Made by a program: the position numbers and the translations under genes. The notes under the pieces were generated by a model. That model saw only the letters and a program-made list of their open reading frames with translations, had not been told where the DNA came from and made no database searches. Positions 34,072-42,968 of a stretch of DNA of 64,000 bases are shown here, in pieces (the first letter of the stretch is position 1; each line of letters begins with the position of its first letter). This DNA is from Bacteroidales bacterium (GTDB taxonomy: Bacteria > Bacteroidota > Bacteroidia > Bacteroidales > Tenuifilaceae): positions 1 to 64,000 of the forward strand of contig JAFGDZ010000072.1 in the NCBI GenBank assembly GCA_016931855.1, given 5' to 3'.

Positions 34072-34979
34072 TACTGTTGAATTTTAACCTCAAGTTCAAT
34101 TATTCCGTCTTTGCTAGTATCTGCATATTTTACTTTTACCAGACCGTATTTCCCATTCTCCGTTTTAAAGGGGATTATTTTATTGGTGTAGCAGTACTTA
34201 CATAAACCACTTACGTTTTGTGGATTGTATGAGGCTACAAGTAGGCTATCGGATTCAGCCCTTTCAAACTCAGCTGGTTTAACCAAACTCCAGTCGGCCG
34301 AATAGTAGTCGTATAGTGTGGAGTTCCGTGTGCTCCACGCTCCAATTTCTGGGTAGTGCGTTGTTACCGAGCTGCTTCCTGTGTAGGCTGGGCAACAAAG
34401 GGTTGGCGATAGCTTTCCGCCTGTTTCGTAAACAAAAGCAACCAAATCCACAGAGGCCTCGTTTCCACTAATTGATAGTGGACTAAAAACATTTCCACTA
34501 TGCAGATCCAGAAAGTTTGGATGCAAGGTGTTGTTCTGCATGCCAAGGGTTAACGTGTAATGGGTAATTGGACCGTATGCGGAACCATCGCCCAGAAGCA
34601 CTGTGCGGGTAATAATGGACGAGTCCCTGTTGGCATTCATAACCATAAACCGCCATTGTTCCTCCTGTGAGCCCGATTTTACAGCATTAAATTCATAGTC
34701 TAAGCCACCAGTAGTAATAAAAACGCCCTTGTCTAGTTCTGTTATTACTTTTCCATTGGCAATTCGTTGTATTCTAAGGTTTGTTATGGGAGCGCTACCC
34801 GCGCTTGCGGCAATTCCAAACGATAGTTTGCCTCCAATTGGAATCCGTTGGCCTTCGGTAGTAAAATCGCCATTCTTAAAGAGGGCAAGAGGAGGAATGC
34901 TGTCTATTTTGTCGTGGCTACAGCTACCCAGAGCATATGCAAGCGTTAGCATTACTATTAGTTGACCAATGCGTTTCAT
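34071..34979 (-). CDS. Putative lipoprotein partner of the TonB receptor
   Basis: 302 residues. Lipoprotein signal with lipobox LGSC (Cys20). The protein appears to be beta-rich. Its C-terminal half (about 170-302) has a VDLVAFVYE...SPT segment and an IIPFKTENGKYGLVKVKYAD segment that match the order IDLLCFYEE...ASP and IYAFQTQDARYGLLKV in the smaller lipoprotein at 35080, so the two are probably paralogous. Cysteines are concentrated late (CC near residue 192 and CKYC near residue 264). It overlaps the receptor start by 1 bp and probably acts as a surface ligand-binding partner, as HmuY-type lipoproteins do for their receptors. Family not recognised with certainty. Confidence 0.65.
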   Translation of the reverse strand: MKRIGQLIVMLTLAYALGSCSHDKIDSIPPLALFKNGDFTTEGQRIPIGGKLSFGIAASAGSAPITNLRIQRIANGKVITELDKGVFITTGGLDYEFNAVKSGSQEEQWRFMVMNANRDSSIITRTVLLGDGSAYGPITHYTLTLGMQNNTLHPNFLDLHSGNVFSPLSISGNEASVDLVAFVYETGGKLSPTLCCPAYTGSSSVTTHYPEIGAWSTRNSTLYDYYSADWSLVKPAEFERAESDSLLVASYNPQNVSGLCKYCYTNKIIPFKTENGKYGLVKVKYADTSKDGIIELEVKIQQ

Positions 34980-35004
34980 TGTAGGTAAGTGTTAGGGCCT
35001 AATA

Positions 35005-35043
35005 AAAAAGGGCGTTGCAAGCAGGTTGCAAAACGCCCTTTTT
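35005..35043. terminator. Hairpin terminator/attenuator inside the uptake operon
   Basis: AAAAAGGGCGTT (35005-35016) pairs perfectly with AACGCCCTTTTT (35032-35043) around a 15-base loop. Read on the - strand it follows the first lipoprotein gene and precedes the second, with a U-run after the stem. It could reduce read-through, giving more of the first lipoprotein than of the receptor. Confidence 0.75.
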
Positions 35044-35079
35044 AATCCATGGTTTTACTGTTTTCTCTATTATGGGGCG

Positions 35080-35631
35080 TTACTTAATTTTGTATTCAAA
35101 CTCAAGTGTACCTGTTGCTCCTTGGGTTACTGCGGTAACCTTTAGTAGTCCATATCTAGCATCTTGGGTTTGGAACGCGTAAATATCGCCAACCTTAAGT
35201 AATTTTGCCTTTCTGTAGTTCTGCTCTGTGTTAAACTGCGTTTCAATGGTTGCATCACCATCCTTAATGGCATCAAATTCAGCAACGGTTAGGGTTGATA
35301 AGCAGAAACGGGTGGTGTTTTTAGTTTCCCATAGCTCTACGCTGTAATCTCCAGTAAAAATTCCTGTAATGTTAGAGCCAGGAGATGCAAGGGCAATGTT
35401 GTTACCCTCTTCGTAAAAGCATAGCAAGTCAATTTTTGCTTGATTTGCAAAGGCAAGTTCTATGGTGTAAACCTTTTTCTCAGAAAAGGAGTAAAAGCCT
35501 CCTATTGTGGTGTTTTCCTGTGCGCCTAACTTTACGGTGTTCTTTTTTGGTGAAGAATCATCCTTGTCGCAAGAGGTAAATGCCATTGCTACAGCAAGAA
35601 AGAGTGCAAGCGAAAGTTTTAGTGATTTCAT
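35080..35631 (-). CDS. Small putative lipoprotein, first gene of the TonB receptor operon
   Basis: 183 residues. Lipoprotein signal with Cys21 (AFTSC), then an acidic linker (DKDDSSPKK) and a beta-rich domain. Segments IDLLCFYEEGNNIALASPGS near residue 72 and IYAFQTQDARYGLLKVTAV near residue 150 recur in the neighbouring 302-residue lipoprotein. This arrangement (an abundant surface lipoprotein before a TonB receptor) recalls HmuY-HmuR heme uptake, but I do not see the sequence features that would prove HmuY membership. A hairpin lies between this gene and the next. Confidence 0.65.
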   Translation of the reverse strand: MKSLKLSLALFLAVAMAFTSCDKDDSSPKKNTVKLGAQENTTIGGFYSFSEKKVYTIELAFANQAKIDLLCFYEEGNNIALASPGSNITGIFTGDYSVELWETKNTTRFCLSTLTVAEFDAIKDGDATIETQFNTEQNYRKAKLLKVGDIYAFQTQDARYGLLKVTAVTQGATGTLEFEYKIK

Positions 35632-35807
35632 TGTTTGGGTTAATTAATTGATATGTATAAAAATGCATAACGGTAGCAAAAATATTTAAAATGTGACTCA
35701 ATGGTTCTTTTGTTTTGGTAATTTTAGGGCTTTGGTGCGATTTAGACAAAATCTAAATAAAGGTAATTGGGGGTTGTAAACTAGGAGTAAAGCAGGAGTT
35801 CCCATTT

Positions 35808-35815
35808 TACTTTTG
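35808..35815 (+). promoter_or_regulatory. Candidate -7 box (TACTTTTG) for plsY
   Basis: TAnnTTTG match 45 bp before the plsY start. A matching -33 element is not evident. Confidence 0.35.
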
Positions 35816-35859
35816 TGAAGCAGGAAAAATATTGCCAATTTTGCAAAAAATAATAGTGG

Positions 35860-36507
35860 ATGGAAAGCTTTTATAAAGCGCTAATACTTTTACTTGCTTA
35901 CTTAATAGGATCTGTTCCTACATCGGTTTGGGTTGGTAAGTTTTTTTATGGGGTTGATGTGCGGGAGCATGGCAGTGGTAATGCTGGTGCAACCAATACG
36001 ATACGTGTGCTAGGAGCCAAGGCAGGGATACCCGTTTTTTTTATTGATATGCTTAAAGGCTTTTTAGCTGTTCGCCTTCTCTTTTTAACCGATTTCTATA
36101 TCCCCGAAACGGGTAGCTTCATAAATTTTCAGCTGTTTTTGGGCTTGGCTGCTATGATTGGCCATATTTTCCCCGTTTTTGCAGGATTTAGGGGAGGGAA
36201 GGGTGTTGCAACGCTTTCGGGAGTTGTTTTTGCCATTCAGCCCTATGCTACGTTAACTATCTTTTTTGTGTTTATTGTAACGCTACTTATTACAAGGTAT
36301 GTATCCCTCAGCTCAATGGTTGCTGCGTTTACTTTTCCGTTACTCCTTATTTTTGTTTTTCCAACCAAAACGCCGTCGTTAGTGATTTTTGCCTTTATTC
36401 TGGCAATACTTATGCTTTTTACTCATCAAAAGAATATTGAGCGGCTAATTAAGCGGGAGGAGAGCAAGTTCTCACTAAAAAAGAGAGTACATAAGCCTAA
36501 GGAGTAG
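35860..36507 (+). CDS. plsY: Glycerol-3-phosphate acyltransferase PlsY
   Basis: 215 residues with about five membrane helices. The three conserved loops are visible: YLIGSVPTSVWVGK, then GSGNAGATNTIRVLG (about residues 38-52), and later HIFPVFAGFRGGKGVAT (about 101-117). PlsY transfers the acyl group from acyl-phosphate to glycerol-3-phosphate, making lysophosphatidic acid, the first committed step of phospholipid synthesis. The C-terminal tail is basic and cytoplasmic. It is a single gene convergent with cdaA. Confidence 0.96.
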   Translation: MESFYKALILLLAYLIGSVPTSVWVGKFFYGVDVREHGSGNAGATNTIRVLGAKAGIPVFFIDMLKGFLAVRLLFLTDFYIPETGSFINFQLFLGLAAMIGHIFPVFAGFRGGKGVATLSGVVFAIQPYATLTIFFVFIVTLLITRYVSLSSMVAAFTFPLLLIFVFPTKTPSLVIFAFILAILMLFTHQKNIERLIKREESKFSLKKRVHKPKE

Positions 36508-36555
36508 CTAGAGCAAGTTGCAAGGTGCTCCTCTTAATCTAGCAGCGCATATTTT

Positions 36556-36587
36556 AACCCCCCGAGAAAATCTGGTGGGTTCTGTTT
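36556..36587 (+). terminator. Weak candidate terminator after plsY
   Basis: AACCC at 36556-36560 can pair with GGGTT at 36577-36581, extended imperfectly, and is followed by a T-rich stretch. The stem is short, so this is a low-confidence call. Confidence 0.3.
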
Positions 36588-36661
36588 TTTGTTGGATAAA
36601 GCAAAAACCTATTGGGCAACTTATAGGTGTAGCGGGCACATTGCTGCTTAGCGTAGCAATG

Positions 36662-37459
36662 CTATTCTGCTAGTAACGAATCTAGCAATGGCTTTAGCTC
36701 CATACTGGTAAGCCCGTACTTAATGCTCCCGTCATGAACCAGCGATATTTTCCCCGTTTCCTCCGATACCACAACAACCACAGCGTCTGTATGCTCAGTT
36801 ATGCCAATGGCCGCACGGTGGCGCATACCGTAATGGGCAGGTAGGTTCATTTTTTCTGTTGATGGGAGAACGCAGCGAGCAGCATTAATCTTATCGTTCT
36901 TAATAATTAGGGCACCATCGTGTAGCGGGTTGTTTTTAAAGAAGATGCTCTCAATCATCCTACTCGATGTTTCGGCATTAATCATATCTCCCGTTTCGGC
37001 ATACAGCTGCAGCTCCGATTTCCGAGCAATAACAATTAGCGCACCCGTTTTGGTTTCGGCCATATTACGACAAGCGCGGGTTATTGCCTCTGTATTAACG
37101 GGTTCTACCATGTTCTTTTGCTTAGGGAAAAGGAGGTTTTCCAGAGAAAATCGATTCTTTGATAGGTACCGGGTTCCAATGTAAAGCAAAAAGCGGCGTA
37201 TCTCCTGCTGGAAAACAATAATTAGCGCAATAACCCCAACCCCAATAATTTGCCCCAGAATACTGCTAAGTAGCTCCATGTTAAGGGCTTTAACAATAAG
37301 CCAGAATATGTACAGAACAAAAATCCCCACAAAAATATTAATGGCTACCGTACCCCTTATTAGCATGTATATTTGGTATAGTAAAAGGGCTACCAAAAAA
37401 ATATCGATAAGGTCTAGCACCCTAAAGGTTATAAAGCCAGTTATGATGTTTGCAATCAT
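36662..37459 (-). CDS. cdaA: Diadenylate cyclase CdaA
   Basis: 265 residues. Three N-terminal membrane helices (about residues 15-85) precede the DAC (DisA_N) catalytic domain, with the nucleotide-binding/catalytic motifs DGA (181-183) and RHRAA (213-217) intact. It makes cyclic di-AMP from two ATP, a second messenger for cell-wall and osmolyte control. The gene follows folP by 16 bp on the same strand, a pairing seen widely in Bacteroidota. Confidence 0.96.
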   Translation of the reverse strand: MIANIITGFITFRVLDLIDIFLVALLLYQIYMLIRGTVAINIFVGIFVLYIFWLIVKALNMELLSSILGQIIGVGVIALIIVFQQEIRRFLLYIGTRYLSKNRFSLENLLFPKQKNMVEPVNTEAITRACRNMAETKTGALIVIARKSELQLYAETGDMINAETSSRMIESIFFKNNPLHDGALIIKNDKINAARCVLPSTEKMNLPAHYGMRHRAAIGITEHTDAVVVVVSEETGKISLVHDGSIKYGLTSMELKPLLDSLLAE

Positions 37460-37475
37460 TATCTGCGGTTTATAT

Positions 37476-38351
37476 TTACTTGCAATTGGGTTGGTCTTGG
37501 TAAAACAGGGTTAGCTTAACAGCCTCAACAGCCTCTTTAACATCGTGTACCCTAAGTATGGCAGCTCCTTTTTGTAGCGCAAGAGTGTTGAGAATGGTGG
37601 TGCCGTTTAGCGCCTGGTTAGGTGTTATGTTTAGCTTTTTGTAAATCATCGATTTTCTCGATATCCCCACTAAAACGGGGTATTCAAGTAATCTAAAGGC
37701 GTCAATGTTTTTTAGTAGGGTGTAGTTATGCTCTAGGTTTTTGCCAAATCCAAACCCTGGATCCAGGATAATGTCGCTAATTCCCATTTGCTTAAGCTCC
37801 TGTGTGGTATTGGTAAAGAATGTGAAAAGATCTTTAACAACATCGTCGTACTGTGGGTTCTGCTGCATGTTTTGCGGTGTGCCCTGCATGTGCATAAGAA
37901 TGTAAGGAACTTTGAGCTTTGCAACAGTTTCAAGCATTCTTGGATCCAGCTTACCTGCCGAAATATCGTTAATAATATTTGCACCGTACTCCTGAACCAT
38001 TTGTTCGGCAACACTGGCCCTGTAGGTATCGACTGATATTATTGCGTTTGGATGCTCTTTGCGTATTATTTTAAGCGCTTTGCTTAATCGCTTTAGTTCA
38101 AGCTCTTCGCTAACCTCTTTTGCTCCAGGGCGAGTAGAGCATGCCCCAATATCAATAATACTGCCGCCCTCACTCATTATTTGGTTAGCTCTTTGGGCAA
38201 TAGTGTACCCAAAGCGAAATCTACTTCCACTAAAAAATGAATCGGTGGTGATATTGATAATCCCCATAACAGCTGGGATAGAGAGGTCTAGCAGTTTTCC
38301 GTTGCAAAAAAGCGATCTGCGACCAGGGAACATCGAATTAATCTTTTCCAT
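37476..38351 (-). CDS. folP: Dihydropteroate synthase
   Basis: 291 residues, a TIM-barrel pterin-binding enzyme. Motifs: MGIINITTDSFFSGSRF (about residues 29-45; the usual Pro of NxTPDSF is Thr here), IDIGACSTRPGAKEVSEELE (about 67-85), ISVDTYRASVA, NDISAG, and ILDPGFGFGKNLEHN (about 191-205). It condenses p-aminobenzoate with dihydropterin pyrophosphate in folate synthesis. It is the first gene of a folP-cdaA operon, divergent from tmk. Confidence 0.95.
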   Translation of the reverse strand: MEKINSMFPGRRSLFCNGKLLDLSIPAVMGIINITTDSFFSGSRFRFGYTIAQRANQIMSEGGSIIDIGACSTRPGAKEVSEELELKRLSKALKIIRKEHPNAIISVDTYRASVAEQMVQEYGANIINDISAGKLDPRMLETVAKLKVPYILMHMQGTPQNMQQNPQYDDVVKDLFTFFTNTTQELKQMGISDIILDPGFGFGKNLEHNYTLLKNIDAFRLLEYPVLVGISRKSMIYKKLNITPNQALNGTTILNTLALQKGAAILRVHDVKEAVEAVKLTLFYQDQPNCK

Positions 38352-38539
38352 TTTTTCCTAACTTGCGTTGCATTTTGCGCTTAAAGGTACTAGTTTTTGT
38401 TAATTCTAGTATCTCAACACTAACTCTAACAACAGGTATTGTTTAGGTAAGCATATTTTAGTTGCTATGGTTTAATGCCCTTGCAAAGGGAGCAATTGGC
38501 GCTTACGTTAAGTAGTATTGTTCTAATATTTATAGCTAA

Positions 38540-39226
38540 ATGGCATTTGTAGTAATTGAGGGGCTCGATGGTGCTGGTAAATCAACACAGCTAAAGCTTC
38601 TAGCAGAGTATTATGAAGGGATGGGGGTAAAAAGTCATTATTTGCACTTCCCCCGAACCGATTCTCCTTTCTTTGGTGAGCTTATTGCCCGTTTTTTAAG
38701 GGGGGAGTTTGGAAAAGTAGATCAGGTTGATCCTTACATCATAGCGTTGCTTTATGCTGGCGATAGGAGGGATGCTGCGGCTCAAATTCGGGAGTGGCTA
38801 GAAGCTGGCGATACAGTGCTGCTTGATAGGTACGTTTACTCAAACATTGCCTTCCAGTGTGGTAAGCAAACCGATAAGGCCAAGCAGCTGGAACTGCGTG
38901 ATTGGATTCTAAAGCTGGAGTACGATTATTTTGGTATCCCCAAGCCCGATTTAAACCTGTTCCTTGATGTTCCCTTTGAGTTCACTAAGGCCAAGCTAAC
39001 ATCGGAGCGGCAGGGAGCCGATAGGGATTACTTAAAGGGTAGCGTTGATATTCATGAGGAGAGCCTTACCTTTCAGGAAAAGGTGAGGCAGGTGTACCTT
39101 ATGCAGGAGCAGCTGGATCCTAGCTTCTCTGTTATTTGCTGTACCGATAGTAAGGGTAGTATGAAGTCTCCATCGGATATTTTTACTTTGATTATTAGCA
39201 AGATTAGCTACTTTGCACAGAAGTAA
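38540..39226 (+). CDS. tmk: Thymidylate kinase
   Basis: 228 residues. The P-loop GLDGAGKST (about residues 8-16), the LDRYVYSNIAFQ segment near residue 95 (DRY/H motif) and a LID-like region with TSERQGADRDY near residue 155 identify a dTMP kinase, which phosphorylates dTMP to dTDP with ATP. The length is slightly above the 205-215 typical of bacterial Tmk, matching the longer Bacteroidota type. It precedes the DoxX-like gene by 33 bp. Confidence 0.92.
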   Translation: MAFVVIEGLDGAGKSTQLKLLAEYYEGMGVKSHYLHFPRTDSPFFGELIARFLRGEFGKVDQVDPYIIALLYAGDRRDAAAQIREWLEAGDTVLLDRYVYSNIAFQCGKQTDKAKQLELRDWILKLEYDYFGIPKPDLNLFLDVPFEFTKAKLTSERQGADRDYLKGSVDIHEESLTFQEKVRQVYLMQEQLDPSFSVICCTDSKGSMKSPSDIFTLIISKISYFAQK

Positions 39227-39259
39227 GGTTTTTTGTATAACTATTTAATATTAGCAGCA

Positions 39260-40492
39260 ATGAAGTTTATGTTTCAGATATTCAGGTTTCTACTGGCCGC
39301 GGTGTTTATCTTCTCGGGCTTTGTTAAAGGGATTGATCCGCTTGGATCGGCGTATAAATTTGGCGATTACTTTGCTGCCTTTCATCTCGACTTTTTGCAG
39401 CCCACCGTTGTTGTTCTGGCGTTCATTCTTTGTGCTGCAGAGCTCTTTATCGGATTACTCCTCCTTTTTGGTGTTAAAATGCGCTTTGCAGCCTGGTCGG
39501 TTCTGCTGTTTATGGCATTTTTTACCCCGCTTACGCTGGTGCTGGCCATTTTTAATCCAGTATCGGACTGTGGGTGCTTTGGCGATGCCATTAAGCTTAG
39601 CAACTGGGGCACGTTTTTTAAGAACCTAGTTTTTCTAGCCGCAGCAGTTCTTGTTTTTCTTCAGCGCAAAAAGTTTACTTCGTACTATAGAGAAAAGGTG
39701 CAGTGGGTGGTAGTAACGTTACTTGCAGCAATGTCGTTTGCTCCATCGTTTCATGGCTACTATAGCCTGCCTATGTTCGACTTTAGGCCGTATAAGGTTG
39801 GTGTAAACCTTGCCGAGGCTATGGCCATTCCAGAAGGGGCGCCTGCTGATGAGTATAAAACCATCTTTACTTACGAAAAGGATGGCGTAAAACAGGAATT
39901 TGACGAGACCAACTTCCCCTGGCAAGACTCTACTTGGATCTTTGTTGATAGCAAATCGACCCTGGTAAAAGCTGGTTACACCCCACCAATTACCAACTTC
40001 TCATTAGTTTCGGTTGATGGCAACGACGTAACATCGCAAATAGTACATGGCGAGGGCTACAGGTTTCTTGCCATTGCCTATAGGCTTGATAAGACTAGCC
40101 TTAAGGCTGTTGATAAGCTAAATCAGCTTTACTTTATGGCTAGAGATAAGGGGATTGAATTCTCGGTAGCAACCGCCTCTGGTGCAGAGGATATTGATGC
40201 ATTTATTGGCACAACAGGCTCTGCGTTTCCTTTTTTAATGGGCGACGAGATAATGCTAAAAACTATTGTGCGTTCCAATCCTGGCCTCCTGCTAATAAAA
40301 GATGGAACAATCCTTTACAAGTGGCATGCAGGGAATTTCCCCGATGCATCTATTATGAATGGAAACCTTTTGGCTCACGCCTCAACACTTGCACAGCAGA
40401 GCAGGGCTAGTTTGCTTATATACTCCCTTGTTCTGTGCTTGCTGCTGGTTTGGCTTGCGTCCTTAATGGTTGAGAAGCTAATGGGCAAGTAG
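39260..40492 (+). CDS. DoxX/MauE-like membrane protein with thioredoxin-fold domain (BT_3928-like)
   Basis: 410 residues from the ATG at 39260; a TTG nine codons earlier is less likely. Four membrane helices in the first 135 residues form a DoxX/MauE-like module, with VKGIDPLGSAYKFGDY near residue 20 and NPVSDCGCFGDAI near residue 97. A soluble domain (about 160-370) has a thioredoxin-like order but no CxxC pair, and a C-terminal membrane helix follows (about 380-405). The family is widespread in Bacteroidota and often located near metabolic housekeeping genes; its biochemical role is not established. Redox partnering through the CGC motif is possible. Confidence 0.75.
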   Translation: MKFMFQIFRFLLAAVFIFSGFVKGIDPLGSAYKFGDYFAAFHLDFLQPTVVVLAFILCAAELFIGLLLLFGVKMRFAAWSVLLFMAFFTPLTLVLAIFNPVSDCGCFGDAIKLSNWGTFFKNLVFLAAAVLVFLQRKKFTSYYREKVQWVVVTLLAAMSFAPSFHGYYSLPMFDFRPYKVGVNLAEAMAIPEGAPADEYKTIFTYEKDGVKQEFDETNFPWQDSTWIFVDSKSTLVKAGYTPPITNFSLVSVDGNDVTSQIVHGEGYRFLAIAYRLDKTSLKAVDKLNQLYFMARDKGIEFSVATASGAEDIDAFIGTTGSAFPFLMGDEIMLKTIVRSNPGLLLIKDGTILYKWHAGNFPDASIMNGNLLAHASTLAQQSRASLLIYSLVLCLLLVWLASLMVEKLMGK

Positions 40493-40584
40493 CGGTGCTA
40501 AAAGGGCACTAAGCTTGATGTATGGTAACCCAATTAGGCTAGAGTTTAAGTAGCCGATAACTTGATAACAGATAATCGTTCCCT

Positions 40585-42738
40585 ATGAAAAGAATTCTCT
40601 CACTATTTGTCGGCTTACTGTTTGCCACGGGCTTACTTGCCGACGAAGGGATGTGGCTTATTTCGCTCATCTCTCAAAACATCAACCAAATGAAGGCTAT
40701 GGGCTTTACCCTGTCGGCCGAGGATATATACAGCATAAACCAGTCGAGCCTTAAGGATGCCATTGTTCAGCTTGATGATGGGGGGTGTACAGGAGAGCTA
40801 GTGTCGGCGCAGGGCTTACTTTTTACCAATCACCACTGTGGTGTTGATAATATTCAGTACCACAGCACAACAAGCCGTAACCTGTTGCGCGATGGTTTTT
40901 GGGCACCAACGCTAAAGGATGAGCTGCCTGTTCCCGGCAAAACGGCGCTTATACTGGATAGGGTGGAGGATGTTACCTCGGTAGTGCTTGGTGCTGTTGA
41001 CTCGCGCTTGTCTAATAGCGATTACTTTACTAGGGTTTACACCGTAATGGATAGCATTGCTGCCACAAGAAATAACAACGGAAAGCTGCACACGCTTGTG
41101 GTTCCAATGTTTAACTTTAACCAGTTTTACCTCTTCTCGTACCTGCGTTTTTTAGATGTAAGGTTAGTAGGGGCACCTCCATCGGCAATAGGTAATTTTG
41201 GTGGCGATGTGGACAATTGGCGCTGGCCACGTCATACAGGCGATTTTAGCATCTTCCGCATATACACTGCTCCCGATGGGAGTCCTGCCGAGTTCAGCAA
41301 AAAGAACGTGCCCTACAAACCAAAGAACTACCTTCGGATCTCCCTTAATGGCGTTAATGAGGGCGATTTTGCCATGATAATGGGGTACCCTGGCACAACG
41401 CACCGGTTTTCGTCGGCCATTGAGGCTAAGCACGCACGCGATGTAGAAGCGCCTTGGACCGAGGAGGTGTGGGGCAGCCTTATTGATATTATTAAGGATG
41501 GAATGGCTCAAAACCCCGAGGTAAAGGTTAATTACACCGATACTCACGATGGGCTGGTGAATTTCTGGCAAAAAGATGTGTACCAAGCAACCTCAATGAA
41601 ACGATTTGGCGTGGTTGAGAGTCTTGCGGCTAGAGAGGATAGCTTAAGGGCATGGATAAACGAAAAACCATCGGAGCGCATAAAGTACGCTTCGGCAATG
41701 CCAGTGCTAAACGAGGTGTTTGAGAAGTACGAAACCGAGAATTGGACCCAGATAACCAAGGCGCTATCGGCATTCCTTTACTGGCCTGTTCAGGTTAATG
41801 AGAGAATTAGGGATTGCTCCGAGCTAGTATTTGCTCTTTTTGAAGGAGATAAAAAGGCGGTTAAAAAGCAAGCTAAGCTGCTAAAGAAGCGGGTGCCAGA
41901 ACTATTCAATAACTACCATCCCGAAATAGACCAGCAGCTATACGCCGTGGCATTACTCGATATTCTGCGCAATGTACCAACAGCACAGCTACCCCCCTTG
42001 TACCAGTCCATAAAGCAGCAGCCCATGTATGAGTACATGATACCCATGTATGCGCAGCTATTCTTTGAAAAGTCCATGTTTACCTCAGCTGAGCGTATGA
42101 ACGCCTTTTTGAAGAAGCCTGTTGTTGACTCGCTCTTTAGCGACCCCGTTTTTAGCATAATGCTTTCAGCGGAAACCTTTGCCGACTCTGTATATAACCT
42201 TATTCGAGGCTATCAGGTTGACTATATGCGGGCAAATCAGTACTACAGCAAGGGGCTAATGGAAATGCAGGCGCATAGGTTGCAGTACCCCGATGCTAAT
42301 TCAACAATGCGCCTAACATACGGAAAGGTGGTGGGCTACAGGCCTTTTGATGGGGTTGTTCACAAGCCGTTTACCTATATTAATGGTATAATGGCAAAAA
42401 ATGATCCTACTCGCGATATTTTTGATGTTCCTGCAATGCTACAGGAGCTTTACCAAGCAAAGGACTACGGCAGGTATGCCGATAGCAAAGGCAATTTGCC
42501 CGTTTGCTTCCTTACCGATAACGATATAACAGGCGGAAACTCGGGTAGCCCCGTGCTAAATGCTCAGGGTAAGCTTATTGGGTTGGCTTTTGATGGTAAC
42601 TATGAAGCCATGGCCTGCGATTACCAGTTTGAGCCAACCATGCAGCGAACTATTGTTGTTGATATAAGGTACGTGCTCTTTGTTATGGATAAGTTTGCAG
42701 GCGCACAGCGCTTATTAGATGAGCTAAAAGTAGAGTAA
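40585..42738 (+). CDS. S46 family dipeptidyl-peptidase, DPP7-like
   Basis: 717 residues with a signal peptide (about 1-19). A chymotrypsin-type triad is visible: FTNHHCG with H84, RHTGDFSIF with probable D220, and TGGNSGSPV with S653. The helical domain inserted between them is characteristic of S46. The residue equivalent to Gly673 of DPP7 (Arg in the acidic-specific DPP11) is Gly671 in FDGN, so hydrophobic P1 preference is predicted. It would release dipeptides from peptide N-termini in the periplasm for amino-acid catabolism. A strong terminator follows. Confidence 0.92.
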   Translation: MKRILSLFVGLLFATGLLADEGMWLISLISQNINQMKAMGFTLSAEDIYSINQSSLKDAIVQLDDGGCTGELVSAQGLLFTNHHCGVDNIQYHSTTSRNLLRDGFWAPTLKDELPVPGKTALILDRVEDVTSVVLGAVDSRLSNSDYFTRVYTVMDSIAATRNNNGKLHTLVVPMFNFNQFYLFSYLRFLDVRLVGAPPSAIGNFGGDVDNWRWPRHTGDFSIFRIYTAPDGSPAEFSKKNVPYKPKNYLRISLNGVNEGDFAMIMGYPGTTHRFSSAIEAKHARDVEAPWTEEVWGSLIDIIKDGMAQNPEVKVNYTDTHDGLVNFWQKDVYQATSMKRFGVVESLAAREDSLRAWINEKPSERIKYASAMPVLNEVFEKYETENWTQITKALSAFLYWPVQVNERIRDCSELVFALFEGDKKAVKKQAKLLKKRVPELFNNYHPEIDQQLYAVALLDILRNVPTAQLPPLYQSIKQQPMYEYMIPMYAQLFFEKSMFTSAERMNAFLKKPVVDSLFSDPVFSIMLSAETFADSVYNLIRGYQVDYMRANQYYSKGLMEMQAHRLQYPDANSTMRLTYGKVVGYRPFDGVVHKPFTYINGIMAKNDPTRDIFDVPAMLQELYQAKDYGRYADSKGNLPVCFLTDNDITGGNSGSPVLNAQGKLIGLAFDGNYEAMACDYQFEPTMQRTIVVDIRYVLFVMDKFAGAQRLLDELKVE

Positions 42739-42758
42739 CCAGTATGATACTCATAATC

Positions 42759-42789
42759 AAACCCGTTGGTGATATATATCAACGGGTTT
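42759..42789 (+). terminator. Terminator after the S46 peptidase gene
   Basis: AAACCCGTTG (42759-42768) pairs with CAACGGGTTT (42780-42789), followed by a T-rich tract. Confidence 0.85.
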
Positions 42790-42968
42790 TCTTTTTATTT
42801 TTTTCTATAAATAAGCTAGTTACTAATTAAATTATTCGTAATATTGCACCGTGATTGAGAATTAAGTTCAGATTCATTCGTCCACACACCGTATGTATTT
42901 CGGAAAACCTGGTCCATCATCTGTCTTGAAACTCACAGTAAATTTATTAATCAACTAATTTTTTGAAC

